This document shows, one piece after another, positions 26,198 through 33,624 of a stretch of DNA of 64,000 nucleotides. Origin of the DNA: Acidobacteriota bacterium. Its GTDB lineage: Bacteria > Acidobacteriota > Vicinamibacteria > Vicinamibacterales > CAVVIG01. The first letter of the stretch is position 1. Each line of letters begins with the position of its first letter. The translations under genes and the position numbers were made by a program. The notes under the pieces were generated by a model. The model had not been told where the DNA came from. It saw only the letters and a list, made by a program, of their open reading frames with translations, and did not search any database. The stretch spans positions 1-64,000 of the forward strand of contig JACPZW010000069.1 in assembly GCA_016195265.1 (NCBI GenBank). Direction: 5' to 3'.

Positions 26198-27522
26198 ATC
26201 CGTCCTGTTCTTCTGCTGCTGCTGCTTCTTCCTCTTCCTTGTCCTTTTCTTCTTCGTGTTTTCGTGTCTTCGTGGCCACATGCCTCCTCTCAGGGCTGAC
26301 GGCGGTGCCGCGCGCGCAGGTGCGTCAGACCTCGCAGGACGAGTACACGCTCTACGAGCTGCTCGCGCCCGACACGGCGTCCTTCAGGATCGACTACGAG
26401 GTCACCGCGACCACGGCCGGCGCGGCGTCGTTCTGGAATCCGATTCGCAAGGGCAGCGTCGCGAGCGACGAGGCGGTCTACGACATGATGACCGGCGCGC
26501 CGCTGAAGTTCGAACAGATCACCGGCGCGCAGGCGAAGGCGCACGGCCTCGGCAACGCGGATCTCGAAAGCGACTACATCGAAGTGCATCTCGCGCGGCC
26601 CGTTCCTCCGGATGGCGGCCAGGCGCGCGTCCGCATCGTCAAGACCTACAAGGACGCACAGAGCTATTTCCGCAAAGACGATGGCATTGTTTTCGATCGC
26701 CCGCTCGGCATCCGGCGCAATTCCGTCGTGCTGCCGGCGGGTTACCAGCTGACGGATTGCAACGTCCCGTCGCAGGTAACGTCGGAGCCGGACGGCCGCA
26801 TCCGCATCAGCTTCATGCATCAGGCGCCTGGCGCCGCGGCGTTGATCGTCAAGGCGAAACCCGGCGCGCCGACCGGCGCCGCGGCGAAGCCGCGACCGCT
26901 CACCAGCGCACGCAGCTGGGAGCCGCCGCCGTCGCAGGGACCGACCGAGCGCGCGCGGCTGTCCGAACGCGCGCATCAGGATCGCGACATCGTCTACTTC
27001 CTGCGGTCGCCGGAGACGAACGCGTTCAGCCTGTATCACGACTACACCGAGTCGCGTGAAGGCGTGGACAAGTACTTGAACGTCGTCCGGACCGGCAGCA
27101 AGGTCTCGAAGCCGTCGGGGAAGATTCTCGACACGGGCGAGAACCTGAAGGCCGAAATTCTGAGCGGCGCGCAGATGAAGGCCGCGGGCATCAGCACAGG
27201 CGGCGAGCAGGTGGCGCCGGATCAGGAAGTGGTCGTCACGCACTTCGCGCCGATCAAGAAGGGCCAGTCGGTGCGGCTCCGGCTGTCCGAGACCTACACC
27301 GCGCCGCAGAGTTACCGCCTCGACGGCGACGAGTTCGTGCTGGATCGCAGCTTCGGCCGCCCGCGCAATTCCGTCGTGCTTCCGCGCGGCTGGTATCTCA
27401 CGTGGCTGTCGATTCCCGCAGTCGTCCGTCAGACCCCGGATGGTCTGACGCGCATCGACTTCGTGAACGGGCGTCCTGATTCTGTGGATGTCTTGATCAG
27501 AGGGAAAAGACTGGCGAAGTGA
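26194..27522 (+). CDS. Exported protein with two copies of an unknown beta domain
   Basis: 442 residues. The N-terminus is a serine-rich, repeat-encoded stretch leading to a hydrophobic core near residues 22-40, probably a signal peptide. Two similar halves follow: residues about 130-230 contain 'FDRPLGIRRNSVVLPAGY', and residues about 370-440 contain 'LDRSFGRPRNSVVLPRGW', each with 'PDG..RI.F' afterwards. So the protein arose by internal duplication. GGAG lies 7 nt before ATG 26194; GTG 26272 is an alternative start that would skip the low-complexity part. Confidence 0.65.
   Translation: MNPSCSSAAAASSSSLSFSSSCFRVFVATCLLSGLTAVPRAQVRQTSQDEYTLYELLAPDTASFRIDYEVTATTAGAASFWNPIRKGSVASDEAVYDMMTGAPLKFEQITGAQAKAHGLGNADLESDYIEVHLARPVPPDGGQARVRIVKTYKDAQSYFRKDDGIVFDRPLGIRRNSVVLPAGYQLTDCNVPSQVTSEPDGRIRISFMHQAPGAAALIVKAKPGAPTGAAAKPRPLTSARSWEPPPSQGPTERARLSERAHQDRDIVYFLRSPETNAFSLYHDYTESREGVDKYLNVVRTGSKVSKPSGKILDTGENLKAEILSGAQMKAAGISTGGEQVAPDQEVVVTHFAPIKKGQSVRLRLSETYTAPQSYRLDGDEFVLDRSFGRPRNSVVLPRGWYLTWLSIPAVVRQTPDGLTRIDFVNGRPDSVDVLIRGKRLAK
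26253..26276. repeat. Three TTCGTG-type octamers inside a signal-peptide region
   Basis: TTCGTGTT-TTCGTGTC-TTCGTGGC lies at the 5' end of the exported-protein gene, after a pyrimidine-rich CTT/CTG stretch (about 26204-26252). The octamer belongs to the same family as the element at 19551-19597. It encodes part of the hydrophobic leader. Confidence 0.6.
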
Positions 27523-27535
27523 CGTGAATCGGGGC

Positions 27536-27553
27536 GTCCGGCTTCAGCCGGAC
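27536..27553. terminator. Palindrome between convergent genes
   Basis: GTCCGGCT and AGCCGGAC (8-bp arms, 2-bp centre) lie in the 47-bp gap between a plus-strand and a minus-strand gene. Probably a bidirectional stop signal or a REP-like palindrome; no T-run is present. Confidence 0.45.
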
Positions 27554-27569
27554 CGTCGCTGAGTCGGAC

Positions 27570-28091
27570 TCAGACCAGCCTGCTCAGAACGTCGGCCGGC
27601 ACCGACGAACGAAGCGCGGGATACGCCTCGAGGAGCCTGGCGATGTCGGCCAGATCCTTCTGTCGTTTGCTTACGCGGCGCGTCGCATCCTGTGCGGCCC
27701 AGACCTTCCCCTGCAGGACGTCTTCGATGCTCGCCACCGGCAGCTGAAGCCCCAGAACATCGTGGACGGCCGCGCGGCCGACAAATGATCCGTACCGCGG
27801 ATCCAGTTGAATCTGGACGCGAAGGTCGGAGCCCGGAGCGGACACGTTCAGGCTGGGGGCGAACCGCTCGACGTGAAACGCGCGCGCCAGCAAAGTCTCC
27901 ACTTCAGCCAATCGGTCCGAGGCGATCACAACGTCAAGATCGAGACTCACGACCGGTTCCACGTATGCGTTGACCGCCTGGCCGCCGATCAGACAGAACC
28001 GGACCTCATGCGTCCGAAGCAGTGAGAAAAACTGCTCCAGAAGATTTGCACGGTCCACGGTCACCGCCTTCCAGAATTCCAATGCCTGCAT
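27570..28091 (-). CDS. Nucleotidyltransferase-fold protein (AbiEii/MNT-like)
   Basis: 173 residues. 'CLIGGQAVNAYVEPVVSLDLDVVI' (residues about 33-56) holds the GGxA and DxD-like motif of minimal nucleotidyltransferases; here the pair is D-L-D. 'KRQKDLADIARLLEAYP' near the C-terminus is typical of the AbiEii/Cap-type branch. Such proteins can be the toxin or antitoxin half of defence modules, but no partner gene lies beside it, so no function is claimed. The gene is isolated between an exported-protein gene and a gene remnant. Confidence 0.65.
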   Translation of the reverse strand: MQALEFWKAVTVDRANLLEQFFSLLRTHEVRFCLIGGQAVNAYVEPVVSLDLDVVIASDRLAEVETLLARAFHVERFAPSLNVSAPGSDLRVQIQLDPRYGSFVGRAAVHDVLGLQLPVASIEDVLQGKVWAAQDATRRVSKRQKDLADIARLLEAYPALRSSVPADVLSRLV

Positions 28092-28141
28092 GACGCTGAC
28101 CGGATTATAAGCTGGCCGGTGATGGTGGCGACCGGCGGGCG

Positions 28142-28312
28142 CTACTCAATGCGGACGATGCGGTCGGAGACTTTGGGAAAGCGATCGAAGACGGCGGGAT
28201 CGTGGCCGGTCACGACGAGGCGCGGGTCGCTCGCCAGCGATCGCATGCGATCCTGCGCGCGCAGGTTCGACGCGGCGTCGAGTGTCTGCGCGATCGCCTT
28301 GTGCGTGTCCAT
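28142..28312 (-). pseudogene. C-terminal remnant of an MBL-fold hydrolase
   Basis: A 56-codon frame starts 9 bp after the fadD stop. It reads 'LRSLASDPRLVVTGHDPAVF' then 'FPKVSDRIVRIE', which matches the last strand-helix of metallo-beta-lactamase-fold hydrolases such as the N-acyl-homoserine lactonase group (GHDP metal ligand followed by a short tail). The catalytic HxHxDH part is absent and fadD occupies the space where it should be. It looks like the 3' scar of a deletion. Expression from the ATG at 28310-28312 is possible but a working enzyme is not. Confidence 0.55.
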
Positions 28313-28321
28313 CTTCTTCCT

Positions 28322-30025
28322 TCATGATCTCTCCTCTTTTAAGGCTCTTCTGAGCACTTTCCCGACCATCGTCTTGGGCAGGTCCTTCCGGAATTCGATC
28401 GACGACGGCACTTTGTACGGCGCCAGCTTGTCACGGCAGAACGTCCGCAGGTCGTGCTCGGTCGTCGTGTGGCCCGCGCGCAGCACGACCCACGCCTTCA
28501 CCGCCTCGCCTTTTGACGGATCGGCCACGCCGGCGACGCCCACTTCACCGACCGCCGGGTGCAGTGCGAGCGCTTCCTCGACCTCGCGCGGCCACACCTG
28601 AAAGCCGCTCGTTTTGATCAGGTCCTTCTTGCGATCGACGATGAACACGTAGCCATCGTCGTCGAGATATCCGAGGTCGCCGGTGTGCAACCACCGGCGG
28701 GTCCCCGCGTCGTCGACGTGGTCGCGCAGGACGCCGGATGTTTCTTCCGGACGATTCCAGTAGCCGACCATCAACTGCGGCGCCGAGATTGCGATTTCGC
28801 CGACCTCGTTCGTGGCAAGCACGCGCGTGCCGTCATCGCCGTCGAAGATGCGCACGTGCACGTCCGGCACGGGCAGGCCGACCGAGCCCAGCTTGTTGGG
28901 GCCGAGCACGGGATTGATGCAGGTCGCCATCATGGCTTCGGTCAGCGAGTAGCCCTCGACGAGGTGACCGCCGGTGAGCGCTTCGAACCGCTGCTTGGTG
29001 TCCGCGAGCAGCGCCGAGGAACCGGACAGGCAAATCTTGATCGACTTGAAATCGATCCGGCCGCGCTGCACGTCGCGGTGATTGAGCAGCGCGATGTACA
29101 TGGCGGGCACGCCGGTGAAGAACGCGGGCTTGACGCGGCGGATCGTCGTCAGCAGATCGTCGACGTCGCGCGGGTTCGGCACGAGCGCGATTGCGCTCCG
29201 CGTGACGATCGCGTGGGACTGCGTGCCGACGTTGGCGTACACGTGGAACATCGGCAGCGGCGCAAGGATGACGTCGCCGTCCGGATTCAGCACGGATGCG
29301 GTCCAGGCTTTGACCTGCAGACCAGCCATCAGGTACGCGCCGTGCGTGCCGAGGACGCCCTTCGGCGTGCCCGTCGTGCCGCCGCTCATCAGGAGCACCG
29401 CCGGGTCGATGGCCTTCGACTCGCAGCGCGGCGGACGCTTGCCGCGGTTCACGAGCAGCAGATGCGCGAAATCGTGATCGCCCGGCGCGATCGCGACGCG
29501 ATCGCCGTCGTGCTTCTCGCGGAACCACGTGAACAGGACGCGGAGCGCCGGCGGAAAGAATTCCTTGATGTTGGTCGAGATGATGCGGCGCAGTGGCGTC
29601 CGCCTCTGCAGGTGCTTGATGCGCGGGTAGTAGCGCGAGAGCGTGACGATCGTCTCGACGCCGTGCTCGCGCAGCGGGCCCTCCAGCTCGGGCTCCGTGT
29701 AGATCGGATTGAGCGGCGCGACGATGGCGCCGATCTTCCACGCGGCGAACTGCGCGATCGAGAACTGCGGACAATTCGGCAGCAGCAGCGCCACGCGATC
29801 GCCGCGCTTCACGCCGAGGGAAATGAACGCGGCCGCGCACGCGTCGCTCAGCCGGTCGAGCTCCACGTACGTGACCGCCGCGCCCTTGAAGAGCAGGGCG
29901 GGACGTTTCGGCAGATCGTGCGCCGCGTCCACGAGTTCGTCAACGAGCGTGCGATCGGGATAGGGCGCGAGCGTCGAGGGGACGCCCGGGTCGTAGTGGG
30001 ACAGCCACGGCGCTGACGCGGGCAT
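28322..30025 (-). CDS. fadD: Long-chain fatty acid-CoA ligase
   Basis: 567 residues, the normal length for FadD. The adenylate-forming P-loop motif 'SGGTTGTPKG' is present, followed by 'GYSLTEA', 'TGDLGYLDDDGY' and the C-terminal 'KDLIKTSGFQVWPREVE' and 'PKTMVGKVLRR' motifs with the catalytic lysine. It activates fatty acids to acyl-CoA with ATP, at the inner face of the membrane. Its start codon faces a compound repeat (30051-30147); a hydrolase remnant follows the stop. fadD is the best-fitting name, though other acyl-CoA ligases share these motifs. Confidence 0.88.
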   Translation of the reverse strand: MPASAPWLSHYDPGVPSTLAPYPDRTLVDELVDAAHDLPKRPALLFKGAAVTYVELDRLSDACAAAFISLGVKRGDRVALLLPNCPQFSIAQFAAWKIGAIVAPLNPIYTEPELEGPLREHGVETIVTLSRYYPRIKHLQRRTPLRRIISTNIKEFFPPALRVLFTWFREKHDGDRVAIAPGDHDFAHLLLVNRGKRPPRCESKAIDPAVLLMSGGTTGTPKGVLGTHGAYLMAGLQVKAWTASVLNPDGDVILAPLPMFHVYANVGTQSHAIVTRSAIALVPNPRDVDDLLTTIRRVKPAFFTGVPAMYIALLNHRDVQRGRIDFKSIKICLSGSSALLADTKQRFEALTGGHLVEGYSLTEAMMATCINPVLGPNKLGSVGLPVPDVHVRIFDGDDGTRVLATNEVGEIAISAPQLMVGYWNRPEETSGVLRDHVDDAGTRRWLHTGDLGYLDDDGYVFIVDRKKDLIKTSGFQVWPREVEEALALHPAVGEVGVAGVADPSKGEAVKAWVVLRAGHTTTEHDLRTFCRDKLAPYKVPSSIEFRKDLPKTMVGKVLRRALKEERS

Positions 30026-30050
30026 GAAGTGATTCTACTGGCGGCTGCGC

Positions 30051-30147
30051 CTTCGCGCCTCCGGCGCTTCGGCGAGCCTGGCCGTAGCTCGCTGGCATTG
30101 TCGACGAGCGGAGGCCGGGTGGCTGGTGGCTGGTGACTGGTGGCTGA
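30051..30147. repeat. 70-bp dispersed repeat (copy 1) plus four TGGCTGG heptamers
   Basis: 30051-30120 is the reverse complement of 38721-38790 with 69 of 70 positions identical (counted by eye). It is followed by four heptamers to 30147 (TGGCTGG, TGGCTGG, TGACTGG, TGGCTGA), the reverse complement of the CCAGCCA family at 20384. It lies upstream of fadD and downstream of the next gene. Confidence 0.9.
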
Positions 30148-30153
30148 AGAGTG

Positions 30154-30648
30154 TTACCCGATCACGGCAACGAACTTGGCGCGAGCTGCGTCGCGGTCGA
30201 GCTTACGAGCGGCCGCACGGACGCTCGCCGGCACCCAATCCGGAAACGGGACTTTCTCGATCACGTGACGTCCCGAGGCTGTGTGGACCTCGCGCACGCG
30301 TGCCAGGCCATCCGACGGCAGGCGATCCGCCGCTCGTACCAGCGCCGGCCACAACCGCCGGTGGACGAACGTGATCTTGCCCTTGATGAGGCGACACACG
30401 AGGACATCGTGGCTGTCGCGGACCGCGCGCGTCACGGCGAAGATTTCGCGGCCTTTCCGATGAGACCACCAGTGGCCGCGAATCGGCGCGCCCGCGATGG
30501 CCTCGGCAAGCGACGGTGCCGGTCCACGCGCGGCCTCCAGGACGACGCCGTGCTTTCGAATGAACGCGAGCGCCTGGCGTGAAGTCACTCTCAGAGTGAG
30601 CCTATCAGACGCGTCTCGCTTCGACGACGGAGAAGAAGCTGCCATCAA
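30154..30648 (-). CDS. Conserved protein of unknown function
   Basis: 164 residues, basic and cytoplasmic, with no signal peptide. 'SLAEAIAGAPIRGHWWSHRKGREIF' (about 46-70) and 'VRDSHDVLVCRLIKGKITFVHRRLWPAL' (about 75-102) recur in a family of unassigned bacterial proteins I recognise only by pattern. No catalytic residues can be named. Its 5' end overlaps a methyltransferase remnant by about 44 bp, so the start may be at a later codon. Confidence 0.55.
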   Translation of the reverse strand: MMAASSPSSKRDASDRLTLRVTSRQALAFIRKHGVVLEAARGPAPSLAEAIAGAPIRGHWWSHRKGREIFAVTRAVRDSHDVLVCRLIKGKITFVHRRLWPALVRAADRLPSDGLARVREVHTASGRHVIEKVPFPDWVPASVRAAARKLDRDAARAKFVAVIG

Positions 30649-30814
30649 TGGGCGTGACCTTGTCGAGCGTGAGACCCGCTCGGCTCAACACCGCGGCAAA
30701 TTCCGGCTCGGTTCGCTCTCTGCCGCCAAGCGTCACCATCATCTCCAGGTCGATCATGAGATGCGGGTGTCCCATCGGCTTTCCCGGCCGCACGACGATC
30801 TCGACCACCAGCAC
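30605..30814 (-). pseudogene. C-terminal remnant of an O-methyltransferase
   Basis: A 69-codon frame begins with GTG 3 bp after the argF stop and reads 'VEIVVRPG' ... 'DLEMMVTLGGRERTEPEF' ... 'SRAGLTL', which is the end of the acetylserotonin/hydroxyindole O-methyltransferase family (GGRERT and AGF/AGL motifs). The SAM-binding part is missing because argF precedes it. Like the remnant at 28142, it is the 3' end of a gene stuck directly behind an intact one, pointing to a past deletion. Confidence 0.6.
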
Positions 30815-30817
30815 GCG

Positions 30818-31780
30818 TTAAAGACTTGCCGAGGGGGCCAGAAGCATCAGCAGCAGCGCCTTCTGGCCGTGCAGCCGGTTCTCGGCCTGATCGAACACGA
30901 CCGAAACCTCGGACTCGAACACGTCGGCGGTGACTTCCTCGCCGCGGTGCGCGGGCAGGCAGTGCATGAACAGGGCGCCGGGTTTCGCCAGCGCCATCAG
31001 TTCTTCGTTGACCTGATACGGCGCAAACACCTTTCGTCGCATCGCGGCTTCCTCTTCCCGGCCCATCGACGTCCACGTATCCGTGTAGACGGCGTCCGCA
31101 CCCGCGACGGCGTCGGCCGCGTCGCTGAACAGCCGCAGCCGCGCGCCGTGACGCGCGACGGCCGTCGCCTGCTGGACGACGGCGTGCGGAAGCTGATACG
31201 GCTCAGGGCTCGCCACGTGCACGTGCACGCCGAGCATCGCCGCCGCATGGGCGAGCGACGTCGCGACGTTGTTGCCGTCGCCGACGTAGGCGATCGTCCG
31301 CCCGCGCGGCTGGCCGAACCGCTCCTGCAGCGTCAGGAAATCCGCGATCGCCTGACAGGGATGCTCCTGATCGGTCAGTGCGTTGACGACGTGCAGCCGC
31401 TTCGCGGCGGTCGCGAACTCCTGAAGCAGGTGCTGCGAGAACGTCCGGATGACGATCGCGTCCACCCAGCGCTCGAGGTTGCGCGCGACGTCCGACACTG
31501 GTTCACGGTGACCGAGCGCGGCGTCAGGCTGGAGCGCGACGAGATGTCCGCCGAGCTCGCGGATCGCAATCTCGAACGTCGAGCGCGTCCTGAGCGACGG
31601 TTTGTCGAAGAGGACGGCGACATGCCGCCCGTCCAGCGCGTTCGCCGTCGGCGCGTGACGGCCCAGCCCGCGGTCCGCCTTCAGCTGCGTCGCAAGCCGC
31701 AGGCAGCGCTCGAGATCGGCCGCGTCGAAGTCGAGGACAGACAGGAAGTCCTTGCGTTTCGTGATCGTCGCGTCCGCCAT
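30818..31780 (-). CDS. argF: Ornithine carbamoyltransferase
   Basis: 320 residues from ATG 31780. The carbamoyl-phosphate motif appears as 'KPSLRTRSTFE', followed by 'HPCQAIADF' and the ornithine-side 'FMHCLPAHRGEEV'; HCLP marks ornithine rather than aspartate transcarbamoylases. It forms citrulline from ornithine in the cytoplasm, the sixth step of arginine synthesis. The frame runs 33 bp upstream into a 9-bp repeat array, but that extension has no homology to the family. It is the last intact gene of the minus-strand arg operon. Confidence 0.93.
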   Translation of the reverse strand: MADATITKRKDFLSVLDFDAADLERCLRLATQLKADRGLGRHAPTANALDGRHVAVLFDKPSLRTRSTFEIAIRELGGHLVALQPDAALGHREPVSDVARNLERWVDAIVIRTFSQHLLQEFATAAKRLHVVNALTDQEHPCQAIADFLTLQERFGQPRGRTIAYVGDGNNVATSLAHAAAMLGVHVHVASPEPYQLPHAVVQQATAVARHGARLRLFSDAADAVAGADAVYTDTWTSMGREEEAAMRRKVFAPYQVNEELMALAKPGALFMHCLPAHRGEEVTADVFESEVSVVFDQAENRLHGQKALLLMLLAPSASL

Positions 31781-31792
31781 AAGAGTTTCCAC

Positions 31793-31884
31793 CACAGAGG
31801 ACACTGAGGACACGGAGGTGAAATCGTACCGAACCTCTGGTCTGAGCGGCTCCTTCTCCGTGTCCTCCGTGCCCTCCGTGGTTA
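31793..31884. repeat. Inverted 9-bp units between argJ and argF
   Basis: Three units CACAGAGGA, CACTGAGGA, CACGGAGGT (31793-31819) face CCGTGTCCT, CCGTGCCCT, CCGTGGTTA (31858-31884), which are their complements. The arms can pair over about 25 bp with a 38-nt loop. The nonamer family is the same as at 35765-35830 in the same operon. It begins 12 bp from the argF ATG and ends 1 bp before the TAA of the extended argJ frame. Confidence 0.85.
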
Positions 31885-31885
31885 G

Positions 31886-31963
31886 TTAGGTTCGGTAGTC
31901 AGCGTTGATCCGCACGTACTCAGCGCTGAGATCGCACGTCCACACGGTCGACGACGCGGTTCA
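31886..31963 (-). other. Conserved argJ C-terminal tail cut off by an in-frame TGA
   Basis: In the argJ frame the TGA at 31961-31963 is followed by sense codons reading 'TASSTVWTCDLSAEYVR' and 'INADYRT' before TAA at 31886-31888. This is the canonical ArgJ ending. Family members have glycine at the TGA position, so one change (GGA to TGA) explains it. Either the gene is truncated by 25 residues, the stop is read through, or the base is an error. Confidence 0.8.
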
Positions 31964-33097
31964 CGATCCGAGGTCGACGCCGACGGTGAGATCCTTGCCC
32001 TTCAAGTACTCGGCGGCCTGCGACGCGAGCTCGTCGTGAGGCTGACCGTCCTTGAAGAGGACGAGGCTTCCGACGGTGACCGCGGCGCGCGACGTGTCCA
32101 ACGCCACGCCGGCGCGGCCGGCCGCGCAAATGAGCCGGCCCCAGTTCGGATCGCCGCCGTGAATCGCCGTCTTCACGAGCAGCGAGTTCGCGATCGTCTT
32201 CGCCGCTTTCCGCGCTTCGGCGTTCGTCGCCGCGCCCGTCACGTTCACCGTGACGAGCTTGGTCGCGCCTTCGCCGCCGCGCACGATCGCGATCGCGAGC
32301 TCGCGGCAGACGGCTTTCAGTCCCTCGGCGAACGTCGCGTACGCCGCGTCATCGACGATGGCGCCGCTCGCGCCGTTGGCGAGGAGCATCACGCAGTCGT
32401 TGGTGGACGAATCGCCGTCCACCGTGATCGCGTTGAACGATTCGTCCACGGCTTCGCGCAGGGCGCGCTCGATCAGACGCTGCGGCACGGCCGCGTCCGT
32501 CGTGACGAAGCCGAGCATCGTCGCCATGTTCGGCTCGATCATGCCCGCGCCCTTGCACATTCCGCCGATCGCGGCGTCGCGCCCGCCGATCGAAATCTTC
32601 GCCGCGCATTCCTTCGGCGAAATATCGGTCGTCATGATCGCGCGCGCCGCGGCCGGACCTTGATCGGGACCGAGCGCCTTGAACGCGACGGGCAGGGCCA
32701 TCCGGACCTTCTCGAAGGGCAGGGCGACGCCGATCACGCCCGTCGACGCGACCAGCACATGCTCGGGCGGACAACTGACGACGCGGGCCGTCTCCGCGGC
32801 CATGTCGCGCGCGACCTTCAACCCCCCATCGCCGGTGCACGCGTTCGCGCACCCGCTGTTGACGACGATCGCGCGCACCGTGCCGCGCGAGGTCGCGAGA
32901 TGGTCCTTCGAGACGAGGACCGCCGCGGCCTGGACTTTGTTGGTCGTGAAGACGGCCGCCGCCTGCGCGGGGACGTCGGAGACGAGCAGCGCGAGATCGG
33001 GCGCGCCGCTGGCTTTGATACCGGCGCTGATGCCCGCCGCGCGGAACCCGCGGGGCGTCGTCACGCCGCCGCCTGGAATGCTGGTCGAGGCAGCCAT
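31961..33097 (-). CDS. argJ: Glutamate N-acetyltransferase / ornithine acetyltransferase, truncated by TGA
   Basis: 378 residues to the TGA. It transfers acetyl from N-acetylornithine to glutamate, closing the acetyl cycle of arginine synthesis. The self-cleavage site is seen in 'KGAGMIEPNMATML' (cut before Thr, the nucleophile), and 'GGDPNWGR' near the end is typical. I chose ATG 33095-33097, which overlaps the argA stop by 1 bp. The normal family length is about 400; the missing tail is present downstream in the same frame (31886-31963). The C-terminal tail is highly conserved in the family, so a truncated enzyme may be weak or inactive. Confidence 0.85.
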   Translation of the reverse strand: MAASTSIPGGGVTTPRGFRAAGISAGIKASGAPDLALLVSDVPAQAAAVFTTNKVQAAAVLVSKDHLATSRGTVRAIVVNSGCANACTGDGGLKVARDMAAETARVVSCPPEHVLVASTGVIGVALPFEKVRMALPVAFKALGPDQGPAAARAIMTTDISPKECAAKISIGGRDAAIGGMCKGAGMIEPNMATMLGFVTTDAAVPQRLIERALREAVDESFNAITVDGDSSTNDCVMLLANGASGAIVDDAAYATFAEGLKAVCRELAIAIVRGGEGATKLVTVNVTGAATNAEARKAAKTIANSLLVKTAIHGGDPNWGRLICAAGRAGVALDTSRAAVTVGSLVLFKDGQPHDELASQAAEYLKGKDLTVGVDLGS

Positions 33098-33624
33098 TAC
33101 GCCGACAACGCCGCGACCGCGGGCACGCCGTAGCCGTGCACGGCGTCGAACGCGGAATCGAGCGGCACGACCATCGCGTACTGCCCGCAGCGTTTGAACA
33201 GATCGCACTTCACGCAGTCGGTGAAGATCTTCTCGGGCAGCCACGTATGCGGCACGATCGAGAAGCCCATGTGCGTGAAGTAGCCGGGGACGTGCGTGAA
33301 CGCGCAGAGCTTCTCGAAGCTCTCGCGCCGCGCGCGCCGCCGCAGCTCGTCCACGATCGCCACGCCGACGTGGCCGCCGCGGGCGCTGGCGTCCACGGCC
33401 AGCGATCGCACTTCGGCGACGTGCGGGCTAAGCGGCGCCAGCTCGGCGCAGCCGACGATCTTTCTCGCGCGCACCGCGACGACGAACCGGTTGGCGCGCA
33501 CGGTCAGCTCGCCGAGCGTCCGCGGCAACAGGTGCCCCTCCTCGAGGTTCGCCTGGATCAGCGCGTACAGCTTCTTGGCTTCCGAAGACTCGGCCGTGCG
33601 CAACGTGATGCGCGCTGTGCTCAT
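33097..33624 (-). CDS. argA: N-acetyltransferase, probable amino-acid N-acetyltransferase
   Basis: 175 residues, a single GNAT domain: 'VRSLAVDASARGGHVGVAIVDEL' carries the acetyl-CoA-binding loop, and 'GYFTHMGFSIVPHTWLPEKIF...CVKCDLFKRCGQYAM' is the C-terminal half typical of short ArgA enzymes and of the GNAT part of ArgA/ArgH fusions. It probably acetylates glutamate, starting arginine synthesis. This matters if argJ next to it is impaired. It overlaps argD by 4 bp (ATGA) and argJ by 1 bp. Confidence 0.82.
   Translation of the reverse strand: MSTARITLRTAESSEAKKLYALIQANLEEGHLLPRTLGELTVRANRFVVAVRARKIVGCAELAPLSPHVAEVRSLAVDASARGGHVGVAIVDELRRRARRESFEKLCAFTHVPGYFTHMGFSIVPHTWLPEKIFTDCVKCDLFKRCGQYAMVVPLDSAFDAVHGYGVPAVAALSA

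Noticed and set aside
31961..31963. Selenocysteine at the argJ TGA
   Set aside because: Family members have glycine there, not cysteine, and no redox motif is involved; a point change or error is simpler.
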